DNA of 33,069 nt from a virus: IMG/VR virus record IMGVR_UViG_3300033388_003953, positions 1 through 33,069 of that record. One strand, given 5' to 3'. This document shows positions 17,702 to 23,736 of the stretch, piece by piece (position 1 is the first letter of the stretch; each line of letters begins with the position of its first letter). The position numbers were made by a program, and so were the translations under genes. The notes beneath the pieces were generated by a model. It was not told the origin of the DNA, ran no database searches, and saw only the letters and a list, made by a program, of their open reading frames with translations.

Positions 17702-18568
17702 TTAAATATCAAACAATCCTTTTCCATAATACATATCTTCACTTTTTGGACTTTCAAAGTCACTTATTACACTTCCACACTCTTCGGCGCATTCATCTGT
17801 ATTGGATAAGCTCTTAGGTAAATTTAAATTATTCTTTACTTCATAAGCAGTTCTAAAATGTCTATAAATTTTTCTTTCATACTCTTCTGATTTTTGTTTA
17901 ACAAAATTAAAGTCTTTTTCTAATTCTATAAATGGATCAAAGTATCGAGGATTTTCATTTGCAATCATTTTTAATTTTTTATCTGATTTTTTATAACATC
18001 CTACACAATTTCCATAGTGTTCTTCAATCTCTAAATTAAACGGCATTAGATCCCACCAATTTAATATTTCTTGTTTAGTGATTTTAGTAATAGTTGCTAA
18101 GGGATAAATTAAAACTTCATTATTTGTTACTCTTCCAAATTCATCATGTCTAATTCCCACCGCTTTTCTATAATTATTTAATCCAAAAAAATCTTTTGCA
18201 TATTTATCCATAGGAATAATTTTTAATTCTCTTGTACAGTGAATATAAGTTTTATTCATTACTCCATAAACTGAACACATCTCTTTAAACAGCCTATTAT
18301 CCCTACAAGCAGTTTTATAGTCAACTATCGTATAGCCTGTTCCTTTCATTGGTATTGGATTAATAACAGCTTCAACCCAAGTTAAATTCAAATTAAAATA
18401 TTTATCACACTTATCAACAAATTCCAAAGTCTTTTCATGTTCAAGTCCAGTATTAGCATAAACAAAATGCAAATTATATAAATGAGACATATATGTAATT
18501 AACCACCACGACATAAAAGCAGAAGTTCGCCCACCGCTAAATGCTACAATAATATTTTCTTTTTTCAT
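17702..18568 (-). CDS. PP-loop ATPase, PAPS reductase / adenine nucleotide alpha-hydrolase family
   Basis: 288 residues. The N-terminal SGGRTSA (residues 11-17) is the PP-loop that binds ATP/PAPS pyrophosphate. GIRHDE at 138-143 matches the downstream conserved motif of this superfamily. Cysteines at 111, 188, 191 (CVGC), 260 and 264 could hold a metal or iron-sulfur cluster, as in DndC, CysH and some tRNA thiolases. Reaction cannot be fixed: sulfate assimilation is unlikely in a phage, while nucleic acid thiolation or nucleotide activation is plausible. It has its own promoter and a structured leader. Gene-scale neighbours are the Rep, an HNH nuclease and a DNA methyltransferase. Confidence 0.82.
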   Translation of the reverse strand: MKKENIIVAFSGGRTSAFMSWWLITYMSHLYNLHFVYANTGLEHEKTLEFVDKCDKYFNLNLTWVEAVINPIPMKGTGYTIVDYKTACRDNRLFKEMCSVYGVMNKTYIHCTRELKIIPMDKYAKDFFGLNNYRKAVGIRHDEFGRVTNNEVLIYPLATITKITKQEILNWWDLMPFNLEIEEHYGNCVGCYKKSDKKLKMIANENPRYFDPFIELEKDFNFVKQKSEEYERKIYRHFRTAYEVKNNLNLPKSLSNTDECAEECGSVISDFESPKSEDMYYGKGLFDI

Positions 18569-18576
18569 GGTAATTC

Positions 18577-18643
18577 CTTAATCGTGAAAGTTTCTTAATC
18601 ATATAAAAGCGAGAGGATTATAAGCCCTCTCTTTACGATTAAG
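18577..18643 (-). promoter_or_regulatory. Structured leader of the PAPS-reductase-like gene (possible translational switch)
   Basis: In the RNA (- strand) CTTAATCGT (18643-18635) can pair with ACGATTAAG (18585-18577), whose last bases run into the AAGGA ribosome site of the 18568 start. A second GATTAAG copy (18600-18594) can compete for the same CTTAATC strand. Between them lies a separate hairpin, GAGAGG/CCTCTC (18631-18611), followed by GCTTTTAT. The two pairings are mutually exclusive, one hiding part of the ribosome site. No known riboswitch class is recognised. Confidence 0.55.
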
Positions 18644-18650
18644 TAGATGT

Positions 18651-18679
18651 ATTATACTACTATTTACTTTATAAACCAA
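18651..18679 (-). promoter_or_regulatory. Promoter for the PAPS-reductase-like gene
   Basis: Reading the - strand: TTGGTT (18679-18674), exactly 17 bases, then TATAAT (18656-18651), a perfect -10. Transcription would begin near 18644, right at the first arm of the structured leader. It overlaps the end of the upstream small gene (18680-18844), so this gene is probably separately controlled. Confidence 0.65.
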
Positions 18680-18844
18680 TTACGGAGGTTTACTTTTAAC
18701 CTCACCAACTTCTTTTTTTAGCTTACGAATAAACCAACAACGATTAAACCGACTTCTTGACATATTCCAAATCAAGATAAACACCGATACACGAATAAGA
18801 ATTACAAAACAAATTGTAATTAATAATATGGATTCTATACTCAT
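18680..18844 (-). CDS. Small single-helix membrane protein
   Basis: 54 residues, starting at the ATG at 18844 with AAGGAG nine bases upstream. Residues 4-26 are strongly hydrophobic (ESILLITICFVILIRVSVFILIW), followed by a basic cytoplasmic tail (SRSRFNRCWFIRKLKKE). Stop is TAA. Not recognised; likely a small inner-membrane protein expressed with the early genes. The gene is below the usual ORF length cut-off. Confidence 0.6.
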   Translation of the reverse strand: MSIESILLITICFVILIRVSVFILIWNMSRSRFNRCWFIRKLKKEVGEVKSKPP

Positions 18845-18909
18845 GGTTTTACTCCTTAGTAAAATATTTCATCATTAAACTTTACTAACATATTTCTTAG
18901 TAAAGAAAA

Positions 18910-19176
18910 CTAATCCCAACCTTTACTTTCAAACCAATCATCACCACGAACTTTAGGTTTATGCCATCTTTTGACAGTCTCATTAAATTCATAACCTCTT
19001 TGCTGCTTTAAACAAAAATCATTAATTGGAGATTGTTTTGGAAGTTTCCATAATTTTTTTTCAACACCAAATTTTTTAGGTTCTTCATTTTTAGGCACAA
19101 TTTTTCTAAAACACTTTTCATTGCCTAATTCATGGATACCACCTTGACTACCACAACCACACATTAATTCTTTCAT
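18910..19176 (-). CDS. Hypothetical protein with N-terminal Cys motif
   Basis: 88 residues; AAGGA precedes ATG by eight bases. The N-terminus has CGCG (ELMCGCGSQGG) and a further Cys at residue 22, which could bind metal; the rest is Lys/Trp-rich and basic (EKKLWKLPKQSP, ETVKRWHKPKVRGDDWF). A nucleic-acid-binding role is possible but not shown. Lies just downstream of the Rep gene in the - strand operon. Confidence 0.6.
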   Translation of the reverse strand: MKELMCGCGSQGGIHELGNEKCFRKIVPKNEEPKKFGVEKKLWKLPKQSPINDFCLKQQRGYEFNETVKRWHKPKVRGDDWFESKGWD

Positions 19177-19235
19177 TACTTTTTCCTTAAATTTTTATTT
19201 TTTAGCTATAATCCAATTACACAACAACACCTAAA

Positions 19236-20045
19236 TTATATAAACCCATAAATCCAATAATAAATTAAATTTTTGACTTGGATTTGTTGGTTTATCGTTT
19301 TACCGATAGCAGCAAAACGATAATATTTATATTTTATTCTTATTTGCGTTAAAATTAGTAAAATCAAAATATGAATAACTCTATTATCAATAATTTCTAT
19401 CTCTTTATTTATAATAAAATCATCCAATAACCCATCTACAAATTCCTTTTTTATCCCATGAGAGTATGCCTTTTTATATGTCAATTTAGTATATTTCTCT
19501 TTACTCATACTTGTAAATCTAATCTTCTTTTTTAACATACCTCTATAATCTCGTCTAACTGTATCTAATAGCAATAGTTTATCATCAGCGATACATTTAT
19601 CATAATCCTTTATAATGTATGAATAAACCGCCTCTTTGTGTTCTGGCATAGTTATCTCACAGAATTCACTAAATAAACCAAACTTTTCTATTACTTTATT
19701 TCTAATCTTTATTATTTGACTGTAATTATCATAAAATATTTGAGCGTGTACATGAGGATTTGAGTAATCATCCCCAAGTTCTATATTTGAGAAAAATTTT
19801 AATGTATCTGATTTAGTATTACTGATTAATTTTGAAAGATAGTTTTTTATCTCATTCATTACTTGCATTTTAAAATATTTATCATCATCTTGGTACGTGA
19901 AAGTAATCATCATTTTATTAAGGTGTTTGTATTTATTGAACATATAGAAGTATTCAAAGGTTTTTGAGCGGTTAGCTTTCTTTATAGCCTTAACTCTATC
20001 TATATTTGAAAAAGATTTGACATGATTAGAATTATTGACTATAAT
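19236..20045 (-). CDS. HUH-type replication initiator (Rep), probable non-AUG start
   Basis: Protein with the marks of rolling-circle initiators: motif I MITFTY, the HUH metal motif NPHVHAQIFYD (His-x-His), and a downstream YSYIIKDYDK with candidate nicking Tyr and the usual Lys. The first ATG (19943) lies only 11 residues before motif I. The frame stays open and protein-like for 45 codons upstream (VKSFSNIDRVKAIKKANRSKTFEYFY). In that stretch AAGGA sits seven bases before an in-frame ATT (20045-20043), giving 269 residues. Further up, a TTG at 20096 is in frame but followed by TAA after five codons. The C-terminal ~50 residues look low-complexity. The assignment is firm for HUH Rep, less so for the start. 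Confidence 0.72.
   Translation of the reverse strand: MIVNNSNHVKSFSNIDRVKAIKKANRSKTFEYFYMFNKYKHLNKMMITFTYQDDDKYFKMQVMNEIKNYLSKLISNTKSDTLKFFSNIELGDDYSNPHVHAQIFYDNYSQIIKIRNKVIEKFGLFSEFCEITMPEHKEAVYSYIIKDYDKCIADDKLLLLDTVRRDYRGMLKKKIRFTSMSKEKYTKLTYKKAYSHGIKKEFVDGLLDDFIINKEIEIIDNRVIHILILLILTQIRIKYKYYRFAAIGKTINQQIQVKNLIYYWIYGFI
19250..19285 (-). repeat. Hairpin 2 at the Rep 3' end
   Basis: AAATCCAA pairs with TTGGATTT (8 bp, 20-base loop). It lies six bases from hairpin 1 (19292-19323) inside the low-complexity C-terminal codons of rep. Neither hairpin is followed by a T run on the - strand, so they are poor terminators. Confidence 0.5.
19292..19323 (-). repeat. Hairpin 1 at the Rep 3' end, candidate origin
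   Basis: A 10-bp perfect inverted repeat, TTATCGTTTT with AAAACGATAA, enclosing the 12-base loop ACCGATAGCAGC (+ strand). HUH initiators nick in or next to such hairpins, often within or beside their own gene, so this is a candidate double-strand origin. The loop does not match a nick site I know. Confidence 0.4.
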
Positions 20046-20104
20046 AGTACATTCCTTAACAGCATTAGGTATATTTATTTAGATGTTTTCTTCCAAAACA
20101 CCTT

Positions 20105-20139
20105 TTAATCTCTCTTTAGTTCAACCTTTGAGAGATTAA
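20105..20139 (-). repeat. Inverted repeat in the rep leader
   Basis: TTAATCTCTC (20105-20114) and GAGAGATTAA (20130-20139) form a 10-bp perfect stem with a 15-base loop. It falls in the short gap between the HNH gene stop and the rep start region, so it would fold in the rep leader and could limit Rep synthesis. Confidence 0.55.
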
Positions 20140-20142
20140 CTT

Positions 20143-20514
20143 TTATTCTTCCTTTAATTTCTCAAAATAAAATTTTATTGGTTTTGGTGTTTCTTCTATC
20201 TGATTATATTTTAATGCAAATCTATAATTTACACTATCTCTCATTGCTGTTTTAGTTTGTTCCAATAATGCTTCTCTAAAGAATTCTAAACCACAGCCAC
20301 GCTCAAATCTATTACATTGAGGACAACTAGCCATATAATTATCAAAGTCGTTATCTTGTATTCCTTGAGCTTTTAATTGTATAAAAGGAACTAAGTGAGC
20401 TATATGAAAACCACTTTTTAATTTATCACCACAATAGCAACAATTATTATTTGTTTTTAAGGCTATTTCTATTCTTAGTTTTTTGGTAAAAGTTTTTCTT
20501 TTTATATTACTCAT
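20143..20514 (-). CDS. HNH endonuclease
   Basis: 123 residues from the ATG at 20514, preferred because AAAGGA lies upstream of it; the longer in-frame start at 20601 lies inside the previous gene. Two CxxC pairs (Cys25/28 and Cys64/67) frame the HNH core HIAHLVPF (His37/His40) and DNYMASCPQCN (Asn59). This is the treble-clef metal fold of HNH nucleases. It is a free-standing gene in the early operon, possibly a homing-type nuclease or a host-DNA or replication nuclease. Confidence 0.83.
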   Translation of the reverse strand: MSNIKRKTFTKKLRIEIALKTNNNCCYCGDKLKSGFHIAHLVPFIQLKAQGIQDNDFDNYMASCPQCNRFERGCGLEFFREALLEQTKTAMRDSVNYRFALKYNQIEETPKPIKFYFEKLKEE

Positions 20515-20524
20515 AAATATCCTT

Positions 20525-20893
20525 TTATTTAATATCAAATATTTTTTGAAGTTCAATGTGTAAATGTCCACAATCTCCATCATCACCACTACAATTATCA
20601 ACTAAATTTTCAATTTTAGTCAACTTATTATTAAATCTATGACCTGCATCACGCATATTCATACCCCAAATAGACTTCTTTTTGAGTTGTTCTTTAAGCT
20701 CATTTAGTTCTGATTCATGTTCTTTTTGATACTTAGAAATTGTTTGATCGCAAGCTTCTTCTAATATTTCTTGACCTCTTACAAGTTTCTTAATTTCCAA
20801 TTCGTGAGAATCACACATCTTGTCAATAACTTCATTAATAGTATGAATTTGTGCATCCCATCTTAAAACTGATTTTGCCTCTTCTCTTTTCAT
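20525..20893 (-). CDS. Hypothetical coiled-coil protein
   Basis: 122 residues, AGGAG before the ATG. Almost entirely helical: long heptad-rich segment from about residue 30 to 75 (HELEIKKLVRGQEILEEACDQTISKYQKEHESELNELKEQLKKK), then a second helix and a DNCSGDDGDCGHLH stretch with Cys/His that could bind metal. Not recognised. A ten-base gap separates it from the HNH gene. Confidence 0.62.
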   Translation of the reverse strand: MKREEAKSVLRWDAQIHTINEVIDKMCDSHELEIKKLVRGQEILEEACDQTISKYQKEHESELNELKEQLKKKSIWGMNMRDAGHRFNNKLTKIENLVDNCSGDDGDCGHLHIELQKIFDIK

Positions 20894-20915
20894 TACTTAC
20901 TCCTATTATTTAATT

Positions 20916-20945
20916 AACCATATTACCGACATCAGTAAAATGGTT
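20916..20945 (-). other. Small hairpin between early genes
   Basis: AACCATATTAC and GTAAAATGGTT pair with one A/A mismatch and an 8-base loop, in the gap between the 63-residue gene and the coiled-coil gene. No T tract follows on the - strand; processing or attenuation is possible. Confidence 0.4.
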
Positions 20946-20961
20946 TTTAATTTAAAATAAA

Positions 20962-21153
20962 CTATCTAACTATCTCATGTAATTCTAAGCCTGTAACCAT
21001 TCCAATAATAACAGTTCTTGGAGTAGTAATATTTTCTGAATAAGCTAAACAATCTTTCTTAGTATATTTAGTAGAATATCTAGCAAATAATCCCATTCTC
21101 AACTTTTCTCTATTCCAGATTCGTTTGCCGTTTGGTAATATTTCTTTATACAT
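20962..21153 (-). CDS. Small hypothetical protein
   Basis: 63 residues, AAGGA nine bases before ATG. Starts MYKEILPNGKRIWNREKLR and ends MVTGLELHEIVR; basic, mixed alpha/beta, with no cysteine motif or membrane segment. Not recognised. Its 133-base leader holds the large 22-bp stem-loop at 21172-21260, so its expression may be controlled by that structure. Confidence 0.58.
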   Translation of the reverse strand: MYKEILPNGKRIWNREKLRMGLFARYSTKYTKKDCLAYSENITTPRTVIIGMVTGLELHEIVR

Positions 21154-21171
21154 GATTTATTTCCTTAATTT

Positions 21172-21260
21172 AAAGTTTAATAATACACTCACACCGCTAT
21201 TCACACGACCTACTTCTACTACTACATACAAGAATGATTGTGAGTGCATTATTAAGCTTT
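21172..21260 (-). repeat. Large stem-loop in the leader of the 20962-21153 gene
   Basis: Arms 21172-21193 and 21239-21260 are 22 bases each and complementary except for two positions (one G-U). The 45-base loop carries repeated CTAC/CTACTA units. The stem lies fully in intergenic DNA downstream of the methyltransferase. It could be an RNA element, a processing site or a DNA-level protein site. Confidence 0.65.
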
Positions 21261-21263
21261 AAT

Positions 21264-21283
21264 ATCCCCTCAAAAGAGGGAAT
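21264..21283 (-). other. Hairpin after the methyltransferase gene
   Basis: ATCCCCTC and GAGGGAAT (one G-U pair) with a four-base loop, just past the methyltransferase stop. It may end or protect the methyltransferase operon message; the sequence after it on the - strand (ATATTAAAGC) is a poor T tract, so termination would be partial. Confidence 0.45.
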
Positions 21284-21286
21284 AAA

Positions 21287-22075
21287 TTAAAATAAATTCC
21301 TTTGAATATTTGTACATAGTTTTTCATTAAAATCTCTACAAAAATCTTTTTTTATTTCAAATCCATAAGAATTTCTATCTAACATATAACTTGCAAGTAG
21401 AGTGCTCCCACTTCCTGCACAAGGGTCAATAACTACGTCATGTTTATCTGTAAACAATCTTATGAGTAATTGAAGTGTTTTAATTGGTTTTTGAGTAGGG
21501 TGTATCTTTTCCGTTTCAGTATCTCTTCCCATTGGTAAAGAATTAAAAATCATCTTTCTTTCATTATTAAATTTTGGAAGTTTATCTCTATAAAATATAA
21601 GTGCATATTCTGTATTCCCAACTACTCGCATATTTGCTTTTAATACTTGAGCACTATAATTTTTATAAAATGTCAAAGGAATATATTTCATAAAACCATA
21701 TTTTTTAGCAACCTCAATAAGTGTAAAAAGTTGCTCAAACGCACAAAAAACAATCATACAACCAGCTTTGCCAACTTCTTTTGGCTCTGGTTTAATAAGT
21801 TTACTAGCAAAATGAAAAAACTCATTTAAATTAAAATTTTTATCTGTATCAAAAAATTGTTTTCCTGCGAGTTTACTTTCTCCGTTTTTATTATCACCAT
21901 CTTTATACCATTTTGGATTACTTGCATAAGCATTATTCCCTAAATTATAAGGAATATCAGCTATTACAAGTTGAGCCTTTGGTATATTATATCGTTTCCT
22001 ATTTTGAAAATTATCGTTGATTAAATTTCTTGTAATTTTCTTTTCGTATTTTTTATCATCATTTTCACTATTCAT
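21287..22075 (-). CDS. DNA methyltransferase, N4/N6-aminomethylase (beta-type order)
   Basis: 262 residues. The catalytic motif IV is DIPYNLG at 40-46 (a DPPY variant), followed late in the chain by HPTQKP (192-197) and the SAM-binding motif I DPCAGSGST (217-225). This order, catalytic before SAM-binding, is that of beta-class N4-cytosine/N6-adenine DNA methylases. No restriction partner is evident next to it, so it is probably an orphan phage methylase protecting phage DNA or regulating it. ATGA overlap with the upstream gene places it at the end of a five-gene overlapping operon. Confidence 0.88.
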   Translation of the reverse strand: MNSENDDKKYEKKITRNLINDNFQNRKRYNIPKAQLVIADIPYNLGNNAYASNPKWYKDGDNKNGESKLAGKQFFDTDKNFNLNEFFHFASKLIKPEPKEVGKAGCMIVFCAFEQLFTLIEVAKKYGFMKYIPLTFYKNYSAQVLKANMRVVGNTEYALIFYRDKLPKFNNERKMIFNSLPMGRDTETEKIHPTQKPIKTLQLLIRLFTDKHDVVIDPCAGSGSTLLASYMLDRNSYGFEIKKDFCRDFNEKLCTNIQRNLF

Positions 22076-22317
22076 AATAAATATCCTTGTACATAATTTT
22101 TACTAACTTCTATTTCAATAAGATTTTTCATCAAACAAACCCTCTTTTTTAATTTCCCTGTAAATTGTAAACTACCAAATAAATTTAAACTATCATCTTT
22201 TGAAAAAACAACACGATTAAAATTATTGTCAAGTAAATAAAATCTTCCTACTTTTTGACTATCTGATATTCTTAACTCTAAAAAATTGTTAGTCAAAATA
22301 CTTTTAAAGATTTTCAT
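22072..22317 (-). CDS. Hypothetical protein, ASCH-methylase operon
   Basis: 81 residues, two bases after the preceding stop and overlapping the methyltransferase start (ATGA). Strand-rich, with FLELRISDSQKVGRFYLLDNNFNRVVFS. No motif recognised. Tight coupling suggests it works with, or is dosed like, the methyltransferase. Confidence 0.6.
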   Translation of the reverse strand: MKIFKSILTNNFLELRISDSQKVGRFYLLDNNFNRVVFSKDDSLNLFGSLQFTGKLKKRVCLMKNLIEIEVSKNYVQGYLL

Positions 22318-22319
22318 GA

Positions 22320-22529
22320 TTAAAACGGCATGGCAACAAAGTCACCATTAACCAAATCATTTAAAACTTTTCTTAGTTCATCTGTTGTCGGAGTCTCACT
22401 TATTTTATATTGGTTATCGATGTCTTTAAAATAATAAGCTATATCTTTAAACTTAATTACTTTTTGAGGTGGAGTTCTTTTTGATTCGATAACTTTTTCT
22501 ATTTTTTTGATTAATTTTTTTGCACTCAT
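22320..22529 (-). CDS. Hypothetical protein, ASCH-methylase operon
   Basis: 69 residues, overlapping the previous gene by four bases. The N-terminus is basic and helical (AKKLIKKIEKVIESKR), the C-terminal half helical with TTDELRKVLNDLVNGDFVAMPF, resembling a small winged-helix-like segment. Not recognised. Confidence 0.58.
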   Translation of the reverse strand: MSAKKLIKKIEKVIESKRTPPQKVIKFKDIAYYFKDIDNQYKISETPTTDELRKVLNDLVNGDFVAMPF

Positions 22530-22756
22530 TTGTAAGCCTTGATACTTAATATTTTATCAAAATCAATATCAAACTCATAAAATTTACATACCTCTAAAAA
22601 GTCTTTACTATTGATAATTTCTATAACTTCTTTATTACCAGCAAATACACCTTTTTCAAGTTTTTCAATTATTAATTTTTGCATATCTTCTTTTGATATT
22701 GTTCTAGCTATATTTTCGTGAATAACATCTATTGTTCCTTTAATAAAAGACTTCAT
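22526..22756 (-). CDS. Hypothetical protein, ASCH-methylase operon
   Basis: 76 residues, overlapping both neighbours by four bases. Helical throughout (ARTISKEDMQKLIIEKLEKGVF, EIINSKDFLEVCKFYEFDIDFDKIL). Not recognised; part of the ASCH-to-methyltransferase operon by overlap. Confidence 0.58.
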   Translation of the reverse strand: MKSFIKGTIDVIHENIARTISKEDMQKLIIEKLEKGVFAGNKEVIEIINSKDFLEVCKFYEFDIDFDKILSIKAYK

Positions 22757-23142
22757 AATATTTCACCCAAATTAATTACAAAAAAATTACCTTTACCTAT
22801 TGGAGTCTCAATATTTCTTTTAATCTCAATATTTTCACATTTTATTTTAAACATAGGAGCATTTTTTGAATAGCCATTTTTGAATATAATAGAAGTATAT
22901 TGTTTTGATTTTAATAAAAACATTTCATCTATTTCACCAATGAATTTATCAAGAGTTTTCCAACCATGAATATTAGAAAAATATAAATGAGGTTTTTCTT
23001 TTGATTTTTCAAAATAATCAATAGCGCAGAATCTTTTAATCCAATAAGGTTTGAATTCTCTAAATTCTTGTTTCTTTTTACCAGATTTAATTAAATCAAA
23101 CCATTCTTTTTTTAATGTGAGATGTAATAATTTTTTTTCCAA
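22753..23142 (-). CDS. ASCH domain protein
   Basis: 129 residues from a TTG at 23142 with AAAGGA upstream. The opening LLHLTLKKEWFDLIKSGKKKQEFREFKPYW is the ASCH signature (short strand, helix, then G-K-K-x-x-E-x-R at 21-28). ASCH proteins have a PUA-like fold and bind RNA or modified nucleosides; some act as nucleases or nucleoside hydrolases. It heads the operon ending in the DNA methyltransferase. The interleaved-repeat element lies in its leader. Confidence 0.8.
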   Translation of the reverse strand: MEKKLLHLTLKKEWFDLIKSGKKKQEFREFKPYWIKRFCAIDYFEKSKEKPHLYFSNIHGWKTLDKFIGEIDEMFLLKSKQYTSIIFKNGYSKNAPMFKIKCENIEIKRNIETPIGKGNFFVINLGEIL

Positions 23143-23200
23143 AATAAATCCTTTTAGATTTAGCCAAAGAAAATTTTAAGAGATTGTTTAAAAGTGAGGT

Positions 23201-23292
23201 TTGGCAGGTCCAACACGCAATAACTTATAGAATATATTAAAATAACAAGCGGACCTGCCAAGATTGAACTTGAATCCTAATATATTCTATAA
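23201..23292 (-). ncRNA. Interleaved perfect inverted repeats, pseudoknot topology
   Basis: Four arms in the order A-B-A'-B' on the + strand: A TTGGCAGGTCC (23201-23211), B TTATAGAATATATTA (23225-23239), A' GGACCTGCCAA (23251-23261), B' TAATATATTCTATAA (23278-23292). A/A' is an 11-bp and B/B' a 15-bp perfect match. The crossed order gives an H-type pseudoknot if transcribed, with connectors of 13, 11 and 16 bases. In the - strand reading a small extra hairpin CAAG/CTTG sits in one connector. No ORF covers it. It could instead be two overlapping dyad sites for DNA-binding proteins. Confidence 0.55.
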
Positions 23293-23403
23293 ATCATCTA
23301 AATATTAATAAAAAGGGGTAATTCCGAAAAAGGAGAGGTTGAGTATTTAAACCCTCAAAAGTTGTTAGATAAAAATACTATAACAATAAAAGTTAAACCA
23401 AAC

Positions 23404-23736
23404 TTAAAAAAATATCTCTTTCAAAGGAATTTCTCTATTAACCATATCGTGAGTACAATCACTCAAAAACTTTACAATTCCATCATTAACAAAAGAATGA
23501 CAAACAACATATTCACCATCTAAATATTCAGTAGTTTTAATACTTGGCTTTAATGTAGGTTTTTCAACATCGCCATTCCAAGACCAATTTTGAGTATTAT
23601 TTCTATCCCCTTTTAATTGAATAGGTATATATCTTTGATTTAGGATACAAGGAAAGTTTAACTCTACCCATGTAGCTTCATTGATAGGGCATTTAACAAA
23701 CTCACCTTTAAATCTTTTTAATGGAACTGCTTTCAC
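23404..23736 (-). CDS. DUF6527-like protein
   Basis: 110 residues from the GTG at 23736, which overlaps the stop of the small upstream gene (GTGA). The pattern NTQNWSWNGDVEKPTLKPSI at about 47-66, followed by VVCHSFVNDGIVKFLSDCTHDMVN near 77-100, matches the DUF6527 family: a WxWNG...PTLxPS block, then CHxFxxDGxIxFLxDCxH. The conserved Cys and His suggest metal binding. Function unknown; common in phages and mobile elements. Confidence 0.72.
   Translation of the reverse strand: MKAVPLKRFKGEFVKCPINEATWVELNFPCILNQRYIPIQLKGDRNNTQNWSWNGDVEKPTLKPSIKTTEYLDGEYVVCHSFVNDGIVKFLSDCTHDMVNREIPLKEIFF

Noticed and set aside
18577-18643. preQ1 or SAM riboswitch
   Set aside because: The leader lacks the conserved loop sequences of preQ1-I and of the SAM classes; only the switch-like pairing is supported.
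23201-23292. tRNA-like acceptor stem (GGCAGGT/ACCTGCC)
   Set aside because: Only 39 bases lie between the arms, and no anticodon arm, T-arm pairing or CCA-adjacent layout can be drawn.
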